Assembly: GCA_027886175.1 (NCBI GenBank) | Contig: JAJNNQ010000008.1 | Span: 2,511,501-2,575,500, forward strand | Direction of reading: 5' to 3' | DNA length: 64,000 nt | From: Phylloscopus collybita | Taxonomy: Eukaryota > Chordata > Aves > Passeriformes > Phylloscopidae | Shown here: positions 40,201-51,401 of the stretch, piece after piece | Layout: each line of letters begins with the position of its first letter | Numbering within the stretch: the stretch's first letter is position 1 | Notes under the pieces: model-generated | Seen by the model: only the letters and a program-made list of their open reading frames with translations | What the model was told of the DNA's origin: nothing | Database searches by the model: none | Made by a program: the position numbers and the translations under genes

Positions 40201-42438
40201 TGAAATACACAGGTCTACCTCGTCTGTGTCCATATTTATAATGGTATTAACTGAGGTGGTGAGATTTTATTCTAAGATGTTGTATTTTTTCCTTCTTCAT
40301 GTATTTTCATCATCTTATCTAGATTATCACTTTGAATGCTGAAAAAAATCTTTACAAAACTAACCAGACTCATTATTGCCACTATTTCCTTTACTCCTAG
40401 GCCTACATTTTAAAAAAGCATCTCAGTACTGTATTTAAATTGTCACTGAAATAACATTCAGCACTTACAGCAATTAACTCATCATTACTGCGAATAACAA
40501 CACTAATTGGGATGCTCTACAAACCTGCAACACTGCAGAATTAAAAATAAACATAACAAAGATACAATTTGCAACTAATCCATACTTACAATTAAAGTTA
40601 GTTTCAAGATTTATTTCATTCTATTATTTTTTATTAGCTACAGCAGACAGTAAATGGGGTGTACTATGTTCTGCTTTGCAAACACCTAGATTATAAAACA
40701 TAATTACACAGATTAATTAGAAATGAGTACATACATTCATGTCTTTGTTTGTAGCCACAACATGTTAAACATGACTATATTAATGAGCAGTTCCTAAAAT
40801 TTATAAGCTGGTGTAACTGAGGAAAATATTAAAGCTCCCTGAACACACAAGACATAAATGTCACAGGGAGGGTCACCACCACTTCAGATCTCCTTCTTCT
40901 CCACAGCAGAAGGAGATCTCAGAAATTCTTGAGAACTCTCAGCACCCAGAGCAGAATACAAGTGCAGACTGAAATTTTCCCTGAACAGGGTCTTGTACTT
41001 TCTTTCCCACCTACTCTCAAGGGTTCTCTGATGATCCAAAGCTTGAAGTCCCTTCAGTTCTGCCCACTGACTGCAAAGTTGGTTCAAAGCCTATTTTCCC
41101 TGGCTCCAGGAAAAACAAAGTAATAAAAACTACCCCAAATACTCATTTTACTGCACTAATCCCATGCTTTTATTTGATAAACAAAGTTTCTTGTTGAAGT
41201 TAATACTCTGTCTCATGACCCCAAATGAAAAACAGGATAGAACAAGTTTAGCACACCACCTCCAAAGGTGATTATTAAGATAAAAGGGAATTAAAGGATG
41301 AGGAGAAATTAGAAAGGACAGTAAATTAAACAAAAAGTATGATGCTTTGGCTTTGTAGTAATAAAAGGTTTATGAATATAATTGACAAGCATATGAATTA
41401 TTAGTACTTTTTAAGCACTCTACTCAGCAAGTCTGCTTCCAAGACATCTCCTGCATTCCTGTTGAACTCCAGCTATGCTTGTTTTATGTCACTTATGCTG
41501 CTCTGTAGTCATATAAGCCTGATAATTATCTTCAGCTTTATAAGCTATTGTGGCTCATGAAACAAGTCACTGCTTCTTTTGAGGCCCTCACATGAGTCCC
41601 TTGTCACTGTTAAAACTGCAAGTGATCCTGCAATCACTTTTTGTTCTTTTTTTCCTTCTTTTTAATGCATAACAATTCTGCAGTTGTACTACTCCATCCT
41701 TGAGTTACTATCTTCCTGCTCTACTATATTTAGTGTTACAGTAGGACCTTAAGATTTTGGGGCTTATCATCAAGAATCCTTTAAACCTTATCACACTGTC
41801 ACAGCACTGCAGATCCACAAGCAGGAAGAAAATAATCTCTCTACCTTTTTGTTCCACTAAGCTCAACCCAAATATTATTTCAGTACTTCAAAGGATTCAT
41901 TTACCATATTGATAGACTGGTTACAAGCCTGAGAAAAACAAATCTTGAAGAACTGATTCTTCACATTGCAGCTTCTCAAATCAAATCAAATTCTTTGGGA
42001 TCTGGAAATATTGATAAGTCTAAAATCACCATTGCTGAGTCACCTCCTTGGTTTTGTTTTAATTTCTGAGCAATTTTTAGGGTAAAGGCCCATTTTAGAG
42101 TTGTGACAGGGAAAACCAAGACAAGAACACAACACACACCAGGTTAGCAACAAGTGTGCACTGCACTTCACAAGTCAGACTGTGTTTTGTCGTGAAGCAT
42201 TCTGCTTCCTCAGTGTGTTGGAAGAGCTACAATCACTGCCCACTAATACCAACAGACAGTCCATCCTGCTCACTTCTGATGATGAAATAAACTAATAAAG
42301 AGGAAAAAAAAAAATTACACGGAAATGTGCAAGATCCTGAATAGAAAAGCATGAGCCTTTTGTTTACTTTTGATAAAATTAAAGCAAAGAACGAATCTGA
42401 CGACAAAAAGGACCCAGCAGATTTTACCAGGACGTCCA

Positions 42439-42439
<1 letters not shown>
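25861..42439. other. AT-rich intron, no gene recognised
   Basis: Apart from the A48 run this is plain intron with short A runs. A few GC-richer patches (about 27540-27670, 30700-30840, 31200-31470, 35690-35850) carry short open frames without recognisable domains. A 110-codon minus-strand frame at 32192-32524 is also unrecognised. Confidence 0.6.
34206..34253 (+). repeat. Homopolymer A48
   Basis: An uninterrupted run of 48 A, preceded by GGGAAGAG and followed by GCAGCAG. No retroposed gene body was recognised upstream, so it is annotated only as a homopolymer. Confidence 0.9.

Positions 42440-42499
<60 letters not shown>
42440..42499 (+). repeat. Homopolymer A60
   Basis: An uninterrupted run of 60 A, the longest in the window. 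It sits directly beside the candidate regulatory block at 42500-43110. On the WWOX strand it is a U run. It also creates a spurious poly-Phe open frame on the minus strand (42315-42791). Exact length in the assembly may be unreliable. Confidence 0.9.
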
Positions 42500-42503
<4 letters not shown>

Positions 42504-43110
42504 AGTGCACATTAAATCATTAGTGAGACACGAGGCTGCCTGTTCAGTTTTAACATGCAACCCATGGCAGAGGCAGGAGAGGAGCAGTGCTATAATTACA
42601 AGGCAGGGCTGTGCAGCCCCGTTAATGCCGTGGTTTGACAGTGCAAGGCTATTCCAGCTCCCCCGAGCCCCAGTGGAGACAGGGTTCACTCTAATTGGTT
42701 CCAAAGCACAACCCACCACCAGCAGCTCCTCCAGCCCAGGAATGGTAATTTCCACACCACTGTAAATAGTGTTTGCAAACAATACAAACACGGTAATAAG
42801 AGGCTAGGTGGGTAATTAATGTGTGGTTACAAAGCAGCTTATTTGCATTTTTATTTAAAACTGCCTTCTTTAAAAAGCTGCTCAGATTTCTTTTTGCAAG
42901 AGGAGCCTTGGTTAAGGAATAGAGCAGTAATTACTCTCTTTAGGGGTTCTTTTATACATCCTTTAGGGAATTAGAATGAAAAGATAAGCAGAATTATAAA
43001 GGGAATCATGTAAAATATGAAATGCACTATAAACACTTAGTACTGTATTTACCATAAGCTAAGCTTGTCTTCTTCATTAATGGAATATATTAGAAGCTTA
43101 TGTTACAATC
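42500..43110. promoter_or_regulatory. Candidate intronic enhancer or conserved noncoding element
   Basis: This block is free of simple repeats and dense in developmental transcription factor-type sites. Seen: TAATTA (42593-42598), TGTAAATA (42761-42768, forkhead type), the perfect palindrome GTTTGCAAAC (42771-42780), TAATTAAT (42813-42820), TGTGGTT (42822-42828, RUNX type), and ATTTGCAT (42841-42848, POU octamer). Mammalian WWOX introns are known to hold enhancers of neighbouring genes, MAF among them. Conservation itself cannot be tested here, so this is inference from motif density and sequence texture. Confidence 0.4.
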
Positions 43111-43139
43111 AGATTAATTGTGAAGATGGTTAAAAAAAC

Positions 43140-43152
43140 ATATATATATATC
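43140..43152. repeat. Short (TA)n microsatellite
   Basis: About six TA units flanked by A-rich DNA. It is short, with no long TA cruciform array of the kind known at some fragile sites. Confidence 0.7.
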
Positions 43153-44051
43153 CAGAACCTTTAATTCCTCCTCTCCCAGAACTGAGACAGCTAGAAATCC
43201 AGCGACAGCAGAACTCACTCGATGTAAGAACACATCTACATGGACTACAGGAAATAAGTTTTCAACGTCAGCAACATTAAATAGTTTTATAAAACATTCT
43301 GAGAGAGAAAGGTTCAGGAAAAGACCAAACCCGAGTTACATTAAATATACAAATTATCAGAGAAAACCCAAACTTTGTATCCGATAAGCTACACTCAAGT
43401 CAAAGTACAAAGTTCTTTTTTATAAAGACAGACATCCCCAGACAGGTTGGTGATATATCTGAGCACACAGTGTCTCCTAGTGACTTTTAATTGAAGACCA
43501 AGCATGAAGTGCAGTTTTTAAAGGGGTTATCCTGAGGTCTGTTACTGTCTGGGGGAGATGTCTGAATTTTTATTTTTTTTTTGTTAAAAAGCTCAAACTG
43601 CATTTAAGTAGTATTATTATAAAGCTTTAGGCATGGTAGGGATTTTGTGACTCACATTTCCAGATTAAGAACAGCAGGGCTGTGCTAAAGAAACAAATTA
43701 CCAAAAAGATCACTTCAACATTTCTATGTATAAAATTCTGCTGACTGAAGGAAAAAAATTAAGGAATAGTAAAATACTGTGACTTCTTTCAAAATTACAT
43801 TTTAGAATTATTTTTTTTTAATACACGTGTAACAGATATTGGAAGGTGAAGAGAATTATGAGAGCAGAAACAATTAAGTCAACTCAAAAGACAATTTTTA
43901 TTTTTTTTTTTACTGGAGGAAATCAGTAAAAAGGCAAATTGTCTTACTATGTTAAAAACCCTGCAACCTCATAGCTATGGGAGTGCTCAGGTTCTATCAG
44001 CTGTGTACAGCATTAGGAATTGATAAACACCTGGGTGGTTTGGGGTGCAAA

Positions 44052-44115
44052 CGGATTTAGGGTTTGCTCCTGGATTTGGGTCAAGGGCTAAGGGTTACCT
44101 CAGGTTTGGGGGTTG
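44052..44115 (+). repeat. G-tract cluster with G-quadruplex potential and telomere-like words
   Basis: The plus strand has GGG runs in the pattern GGG-TCAA-GGG-CTAA-GGG, with further GGG runs before and after. The words TTTAGGG and CTAAGGGTTA resemble degenerate telomere units, but no true tandem TTAGGG array is present. A GC-rich stretch follows (44116-44215) and ends before AATAAATAATAAAAC (44228 on), a layout that could belong to an old LTR fragment. No element boundary could be defined. Confidence 0.5.
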
Positions 44116-44591
44116 AAAGCTGTTAAAAGCAGCATCTCCCCAGTGGAAAGAAACCCTGTCCCTGCAGCCAGTGCACCCTGAGAGGTGCTGGGCACGCTGC
44201 CCTCTCGGGCTGGTTGCTTCATCATAATAAATAATAAAACTCTACCAGTTGTGTGCATCCACACAGCACCAGTGCAGAGCTAACTGCAGATGAAGATGTA
44301 AGCATGAAACAGTTCAGCTGTAGCCAGCACATCAACACTCCAAGTAACTCCTATCAGTATTCAGGAGGATGCCCAACCCTGAAAGTTAGGGGCTTAACAC
44401 ATCTGCTATATAATTCAGACTCTGTTTTACAGCGGTTTCATTACTAACCATAAAAACTGTAACAGTGGAACTGTATAAACAAACTGAACAGTGTTTTTAC
44501 TGTAAAACATGAATGTAATATAAATATTTGCCTTTCCCTTTTCTCAGCATCTGTAATGAAATCAAATTCATGCCATATGTTTATGGTGTAC

Positions 44592-44610
44592 AAAAAAAAA
44601 AAAAAAAAAA
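44592..44610 (+). repeat. Homopolymer A19
   Basis: A run of 19 A followed by GAGAGATC, in plain AT-rich intron. Confidence 0.85.
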
Positions 44611-46259
44611 GAGAGATCTCAACAATCCATCCATGTAAATGTTGATTATACTGTTCCATGTTTTTAACTTCATGTGGGGGGATTCTTAAGCATCTGTATT
44701 TGGAAAATAGCTTTGCAGCACACATCACTCTCTTAGGGTTTCTCAACTGAGCAGATTATTCACAGAAACTTAGTGAATGCTTAAACATTATGGCCAAAAT
44801 TTGGTCATATGTCCACATTGGTCCCAATGAGTTGCTGCTAGCAACAGGACTGGGTAATGTTTATACTGTCAATGCTCCACGAGTAACACACAGTCTGATT
44901 GCATTGCTGTTAGTTAATTGAAAGAGTCCTTCATTTCAGAAAAATCTGGATCACACCCTTAAAAATCAAAAAAAGGCATTATACTCAGCAGAGGCAAGAA
45001 TTCTTTAGTTGGAGTGTCCACAGCTGCAAGTGAGACAAGCTGATGGAGATGTTTTTAATTGCATTACCAGGTCATTTAACACAAGATACTGCCCCTTCCT
45101 GCAAGGCCTTTTCCCATAGCAAGGTTTGCATAACTACCTTTAACTTGATTCTTCAGCATGGGCACTGCTCAAGCACTGGAAAATGAAGTATATCCATATA
45201 CTGCAGGCCTTTCTAACTGCAATCTTACATTGTGATGGCATGTGAGCCAGCAATACATAGTTTAGGATATCCTGCTTTGAAATGAGACAATTCTTTATTG
45301 CAAAAGAATAATAGAATATTTGAACAGAAATTCATGTGTTTCACTTGTAGAATGTTCTGAAATATCTCCTATTTTGAGGATTATTTTTAAGAGCTTTTAT
45401 TTAGCACCGCTTTAAAACCTTTGAGTCTGTGCTAACAGTCTGTGGTTTCAGTCAGTATTTACTACATCTCCAAAGAATCTTCTAGGCAGTCTTCAGCTTT
45501 TCCCATAAATGAAAACCTGTCACTAGCCATGAGGAGGTTTACAAAAAATTCTAAACCAAGGACAGCAGTGGAGACAAAACACCACATGGGGAGAGAGAGC
45601 CCCTTCCTCGAGGGGGAAACACACACAGTGACCACATGAAAATTGCTGCCCACGGTCTGGTAAATGAGCCCAGTTTGCTTCTTGTCTGTCTGCACTTCAC
45701 AGGATCACAACTGGAATACAAAGACTCACTTATCAGGTTTTAATTTCATTCAGTTACTTAATCAGCAAGAATATAAATCACTCCTTCGGTGAAGAATACT
45801 TCAGGGGAAAGGAATACAGCAAGGAGTCACGTTTGTTTGGTTGGTTTTCTTCATAGCTTTTCTCTCTTCTCTTGTCACATCTCTACCTTGTGAGTTTCTA
45901 CTTAAAAAGCAAACCTAAATATTCTCTTTACAGTTTAATCTAATCTTTAACGTAGCTGTAGGTTTAACACTGAGGAATAATTACCAAAGAAACGTTATAC
46001 TTTTTTATGAAATATTAAACTCACAATTTATCTTTTAATATCTGCTTCAAAGACTATTTGACAGGAATAAATAAATGAGAGCTTCTTGGCAAGAAAAGCT
46101 GTGATTTATGAAATATTCTATTCATTCATACTCTTAAGTATTTTCTTGAGAATGCCGCTAACATCTGGAGCTACGCAGTCTTACCCAAACATTCTGCTCA
46201 TACTCAATTAGAAAATTATATCAATAATAATGTAAAATAAATTACCTAGCCTCTCTTCC

Positions 46260-46600
46260 TGGAGCATAGATTTCCATGTTCGTCAGAGCAACTTTGTGTA
46301 CAAACAGCACTGTAGTGTTTTCCATTAAGCCTCAAAGTCAATTAAGCTACGAATTGGAACAATCATTCCTCCTTTGCAAAGTATTGATATTTTTCTTGGC
46401 TGCTTTCAGGCCTTTTCACTACTCAAGGAGAGATTTATGCTTGACAATTTCTTTCTGATTAAAATGAATCATAACTCTAGAATTCTAATTTCCTCTTTTC
46501 CGAGCAAGAAATTATCAAACAGTTTTAAATTGATATTGAACGTCATCGTGCACGAACGCTCATTTCCAAGATACCAAATGTAAAGCCATACTGATCTCTT
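46260..46600. promoter_or_regulatory. Candidate conserved noncoding element
   Basis: A block without simple repeats with words such as TCAATTAAGC, TTCTTGGCTGC and AACGTCATCGTGCACGAACG. The last has several CpGs, which is unusual for this intron. The assignment rests on sequence texture only. Confidence 0.25.
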
Positions 46601-47375
46601 TTTTTATCTGCTGCCTTTACATACTTTCTCTTCCTTTTTCTGTCTATATATATCTGCCTGTGTATAAACATTAGATTGTACCAATATAATCAACCATACC
46701 CCTCCATAAAAATTATATTTGATAGACCAGCCAGACCAATCACATTAGAACTTGTCACAATGCTTTACACAAGGCAATTACCCTTTCTTTGCAATATTAG
46801 CAAAATCCTGATGTAGTTTAGAAAGAAAGTAACTGGGATACTGCAGGTTGCAAACAAATGTCAGTTAACCAAAGTAATTAGCAAGTTTATATGGGCAATC
46901 CCTCCTCAAATGGCTCAAACTCCCTATAAAACAGCTCTTCAGGCATAAATTTTTACAAAGAAAGTTCTCTAGATTTGTTTACAACAGCCAGTTAAGATCA
47001 GTTTGCATTTGCTTTTTAAACATAATGGCAGCTAATCTGAAAAAAATCTTATTTTCTCCCATTATTCCTGCTTTTTTCTCTAAATCTTAACAATTGGATT
47101 TTCCCAAGCCATTTAGCCGTCCCATTTTGTCTTTATAAACTTGATTTTCAGGTTTCACTACAAGCAAACTGAAACTGCATTTTTTGCCTAACAACTAACT
47201 GATTTTAAAGTACAACAGGCCCATAGCAGAGCTGTGTTTCTGCAGACACTCAGTCTGTAGCATTCCAGACAGGGATGTCACAAACAGACTCACTAGGGGA
47301 CCAAGCTGGGTGGTTTTCTGTAGTACTGTTATTTTATGTACACTGCACTTTATTTTTAAATGCTGAATTACACTA

Positions 47376-47440
47376 GGTTTGGTTTGGGTTTGGTTTGTTT
47401 TGTTGTGGTTTGGCAGAGATGGTGGTTGGGGTTTTAAAAA
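47376..47440 (+). repeat. GGTTT-rich low-complexity tract
   Basis: Repeated GGTTT/GGGTTT words are followed by GTTGTGGTTTGG and GGTTGGGGTTTT. Its composition is like 15241-15400 but shorter and interrupted. Confidence 0.65.
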
Positions 47441-50400
47441 TTAGTTTTTTCCGTATATATTTCAGGCTCTAGCTAATACAGGCCATCAATTAGATAACTG
47501 TATCAAAATTGAAATAGTAAGCTGTTCTGTTACACACTTTTAATTATTTTCTCTTCTTGCAAAGTATGTAGAATTCTTTTGTATCAACAAAGAATGGAGA
47601 AAGGAATATTCTGTGTCCAACATGTAAACTTTGAGTACCAAAGGATGCTGTCCCACAGAAAAGTCAGCATAGGGTACACACTGCTTTTGGTAATACACAT
47701 GTTTTTCTAGAAATATCAATTATATTACAACACAGTAGTAAAACTCCACACTTAGGACAGGTAAAAACATTAGAACTCCATTTGGCAATGGTTTGGGGGG
47801 TTTTTTGTTTTTTTTTTTGTTAAAAGAGCATATTTCATGCAAATTAGAAGAGGTTTCGGAACTCAGTTGAAGAGTAGGAACGTATTTATCAAATTTCTAC
47901 CCCTCAAATTACAGAAGGAACATTGTACTTAACAGTGCAGCTCAGAGACTTAATTTCAAAGATTTACAAGAAAACACAAAACAAGCAGGTAGCACTACTG
48001 CTACTGAAAATACTACCTGAGTACCACGAACGTGAGGCTTTGTAAGGCTGCAACCTAACCAAGCTGTATTTTTTCCTTAAATTGATTCCAATTTGAAAAG
48101 TAAATCAACTTCCTTTCAATAATTTTGCTTTCCCTAGGAAAAGAGGAGACAGAATTCTGTGCATGCTTTGAAGTTCTATCGAGCAGAACAGCTGCAACTA
48201 CACACTGAGAATTCATCTGAATCAGATGCAGAGGTTGTTGATATTTTCTTAAACTCTTTCATTTTTAGGAAAGGATTTTCAATTAACAACTTCCTGTAGT
48301 TAGACCTATAAGCTAAAAATTAATATTTTACATCCATATTTTAATATTAGAAGCAAATCAGTCAAATTAATCTTTGTCTCTTTGTTTTCAGTAACTGATT
48401 TTGGGGCAGGCTTTTGTGTTTGTTCTCCTCAAGACTGCTTACAATTTGATGTAAATTTTAAGCATCTTGTAATTCATCAACTAATTCTCTCCTGGTTACA
48501 CACTCCAAGTAATTAAAGTTCAGTAATAACTTATTCTTTCTGCTCCAGCACCTGCATTTCATTTGTTTATTTTCCCAGAGTCATAAATCTGAGGGACTGT
48601 CAAAGTGCCATAATATTAGTGCAATAATCAAAGTTAATTAGTCCCTCTCAATAAACAACAACAAAGCCATTACAAAGATGCATTGAAGGTTTTCCAGCTA
48701 CCAGTTTATAGATGAGACTCTTTTTCTGAACAATTAGAATTTGAAAACTGTTAGTAAATAAATGTAGTGTTTCTGAAGTAATTTGACCTTCAATGTTCTT
48801 CATTCAATTAACAACTCATTAACTTTTGGTGAGATAATACAGGTATTAAGACAAGTACTCTGAACTCCCATTGTCTTCAAAGTGCTCAGAGATATGGTTA
48901 GGACGAAGAGGGTAATGGGATATTTTTCAAATAAAAGGTTTTCACCACTGCCTGATTTTAGTTAGATAAAACCCATATAAACAACTATATTTAGCAGGAT
49001 TGGGACTATCAATTCAAACAGAATATCACCTCTGTTGGAATTCCCTTGGAATTCTATGCTATTGAAATAAGAAAAATTTTTAAAAATTAAAAAGAAAATA
49101 AGAGAAAAAAAAGAGAGAAAGCTTTAATGGGATGAAAGCAGCAAGGAAGACATTTTTCCCAACCAACCCTTTACTGTAAATCATTCATATGATCTGGGCA
49201 AGAGAAAAAGGCCTAAATCCAAGACTGATTCTTCATGAAACTTCTGGTTACAAAATTTAGCAACACTGAAAGCATCACTTATCTGCAAATACACGTAAAT
49301 AAGCACCATTTGTTTTGCATTAATAAATATTATCGTTAACTTTAGACTACTTATGTGTAAATATTAATACAACTGAGTGCTCTCCCATGTCATCTGGGAG
49401 CAGTTGAAATATTTGGAGAGCCCAGGAAACAAAATCAAAACACTCATCACTGATTTTAGCTGGAAAGAAATAAAAATCCAAGAATCTGATCCATTGCTCT
49501 TTAATTCATTTAAGTGTAGCGAAGTCACCACATTTCTCTTCTGGAATTCAGCAGTCCCAGCAAGCTCAAACAAAAGGAGCTTGCAATCCTTGCTAGCAAA
49601 TAAATGACTGTGGGAAGAATAAGTTAGGATAGCTGGATGTATTTTAAAAAGGGCCTTACAAGATCATTTAAAAAATGGGGATCAGGGAAAACTTATGAGT
49701 CAAAGAGCAACAAGGCAACGGATGGGACTGAAAAGCTTTTGTTTGTCTGACAAAAATGGGAGAAAAATGAAAGAAAGTGGGAAGAAGCTAGAAGGAAAAA
49801 GCACTGAGACAGCCTGGCAGCAGGGCTGCAGAGCCTAATGAACTCAGAGAGAAAAGGAGAAACATTCTTGTGTTTGAAAAGTGCAAAAAGGACCCTCTGA
49901 AATCTCTCACTGTAGAACAACTATGGGCAAAACAGTGGCTGCTTTGGAGGACTGTGTCCATCCTCCTTTGGATATTCACTTTTCTATGAACCAAGCCTCA
50001 GTGGCTCTTCCAAACATATTTTTTTTCCCTTTACAAAGCATCCATAAATAGCATGGATAACAGCACATCAAGCCTTGCAGTCCAACACACGCATAAGGAA
50101 TGATAAACCCCCCTCACCAGCCCCCGGGCAGGGTGCTACCAAATAAGACAAATAACTTTTTCCTTAGATTCCCACATTGTCACGGCCAATATGTGGCAGT
50201 CAACATGGACACTGCACTCGAGGTGCTTCCTTAGAATTATCAGAAGGCTTCAAGTATCAGCATCTTGTTATTTAAAAGCCTCCCGTACCTTTTCTCTGTA
50301 ACTCCCAAGAGCAGCTGTGTGAGTTTGCAAGAAATGTTTTATAAGCTTTAGTTATGAATATAGTATAGGTTTTTTATATTGTAAGTTTAGTATAGTTTAA

Positions 50401-50696
50401 ACACCTTGAAAGGGCCTCTTGTCTTAGAATGTATTCTTATCATAGTTTGATAAGGGTTTCTAGGACAACTGGAGCCTCTGCCTGGAGACTCTTCTTTATT
50501 GGTTCCTTCTTGTTTCATCCTTGTGTTATGCATAATTTTTTCCTTTGTCCATTATGGAATTTTTATCTTTAAGGTCCAAGTGCTTTGGCCACTAGTTGGC
50601 AAGACTTTCTTGAGACCACTCCCAAACCCGTGTTGGATTTGCAAGAATTTAGGTAACTTAGTTGGCATGTAGTGTTTGGATTGTTTTATTGGTTTG

Positions 50697-50704
50697 TATA
50701 ATTT
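50697..50704 (+). promoter_or_regulatory. TATA box of the plus-strand LTR
   Basis: TATAATTT lies about 114 bp before the LTR AATAAA, the spacing expected between a retroviral TATA box and polyadenylation signal. Any transcript started here would run toward WWOX exon 5 in antisense. Activity is inferred, not shown. Confidence 0.45.
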
Positions 50705-50810
50705 TGTACCCACCTCCCAGATTGTGTTGTACAAAACCGCCCTGCAGCCCAGGCTCGGGGTCTCTCTCGGAGGCACCCACCTGGGGCTGGGGGATTCCCT
50801 GAGCCCCCCA

Positions 50811-50816
50811 AATAAA
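50811..50816 (+). terminator. Polyadenylation signal of the plus-strand LTR
   Basis: AATAAA is followed by GCCTCTGCTTCC and a T-rich CCCCTCTTTTACC, which is a plausible downstream element. It faces away from the WWOX reading direction, so it should not truncate WWOX transcripts. Confidence 0.55.
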
Positions 50817-50937
50817 GCCTCTGCTTCCTGAAAGCCTCTGGAGAGTCCCCTCTTTTACCACAGCCATGACAGTGTGAGCCAAACTGCCTGTGAGCCAAGA
50901 CCCCACAGACGAGTATTGCTGTAGGGTATCAGAGCTG

Positions 50938-51395
50938 CTGGATGCCCAAGCTGAACACCAGGCTGGGCCAGAACCAGGTACGCACTCCAGCACAGCTCCA
51001 CACAGCTCTGGCTCTGTCTCTCCTTCAGTTCTGGCTCACTCCTTCCTGTTCCCTGGCACAGCCCTCTAACCCTGTCTGTCTGTACAGCAGCTCACCTTTG
51101 CAGGCCCTTGCAGCACCACACTGTCCCTGCTCTTCACAGCACAGCCAGCAGACTCCAACTGACTCTTCCCAGCTCACTCACTCTTTATCACACCCATGGC
51201 TGTGAGGGCAAGGCTGTTCCCACTCTGGGATAATTAACACCGCTGTAAGATATCAGAGGGGAGACTGCCTTCAGCAGCGTCTCCTTTTGTCTCCCCACAA
51301 CGCGTGGCAGTGCTGTGTTTAAACCACTGGCACTGCACAGATCTCACCTCCTGGACAGCTCCCAGCTCCCTGCTGGGCCCTGTGCAGCATTCCTC
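50938..51395. other. GC-rich intronic segment between LTR and WWOX exon 5 donor
   Basis: The first few hundred bases of intron 5 are C/T- and CAG-rich, unlike the rest. They include a second copy of the GCTGTA..TATCAGAG word (51242-51258) that also ends the neighbouring LTR (50918-50934). This may be an older repeat fragment or the extended GC-rich context of the exon. Confidence 0.4.
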
Positions 51396-51401
51396 ACTCA
51401 C
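51396..51401 (-). other. WWOX: 5' splice site (donor) of WWOX intron 5
   Basis: On the minus strand the exon ends TGG and the intron starts GTGAGT, followed by GAGG. This fits the U1 consensus well at the intronic +1 to +6 positions. The human exon 5 end has the same codon position. Confidence 0.93.

Larger units (their letters stand above)
44616..50310. other. AT-rich intron, no gene recognised
   Basis: Outside the G/T tract and the candidate element at 46260-46600, nothing beyond short low-complexity runs (for example GGGGGGTTTTTTG near 47796) is visible. Confidence 0.6.
50318..50931 (+). mobile_element. Solo LTR of an endogenous retrovirus, antisense to WWOX
   Basis: This stretch of about 614 bp has LTR architecture on the plus strand. 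It starts TGTGAGTTTGCAAG. An AT-rich U3-like part is followed by a TATAATTT box (50697-50704). A GC-rich R-like part carries an AATAAA signal (50811-50816, in context AATAAAGCCTCTGCTTCC) and leads into a U5-like tail ending TATCA. The flanking hexamers CAGCTG (50312-50317) and GAGCTG (50932-50937) differ at one base and could be the target duplication; 6 bp would suit a class II (ERVK-like) element. The 3' boundary is uncertain because a similar GCTGTA..TATCAGAG string recurs at 51242-51258. No gag, pol or env sequence and no partner LTR was seen, so it is read as a solo LTR. Its 3' edge is about 470 bp from the WWOX exon 5 donor. Confidence 0.68.
1..51401 (-). other. WWOX: WWOX intron 5 (5' part only; continues past the window edge)
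   Basis: Everything below the exon 5 donor is read as intron 5. I looked for exon 6 (89 bp in human, coding for HKAKVEAMTLDLALLRSV and so on) on the minus strand, including near donor-like CTTAC strings, and did not find it. Intron 5 therefore appears to be longer than 51.4 kb. The DNA is AT-rich and holds scattered repeats (listed separately). No other gene was recognised within it. A manual scan can miss a short divergent exon, so absence of exon 6 is likely rather than certain. Confidence 0.85.

Noticed and set aside
42315..42791. 158-codon minus-strand open frame with a poly-Phe stretch
   Set aside because: The Phe run is the A60 homopolymer read on the other strand, and the remainder overlaps the candidate enhancer; no coding signature.
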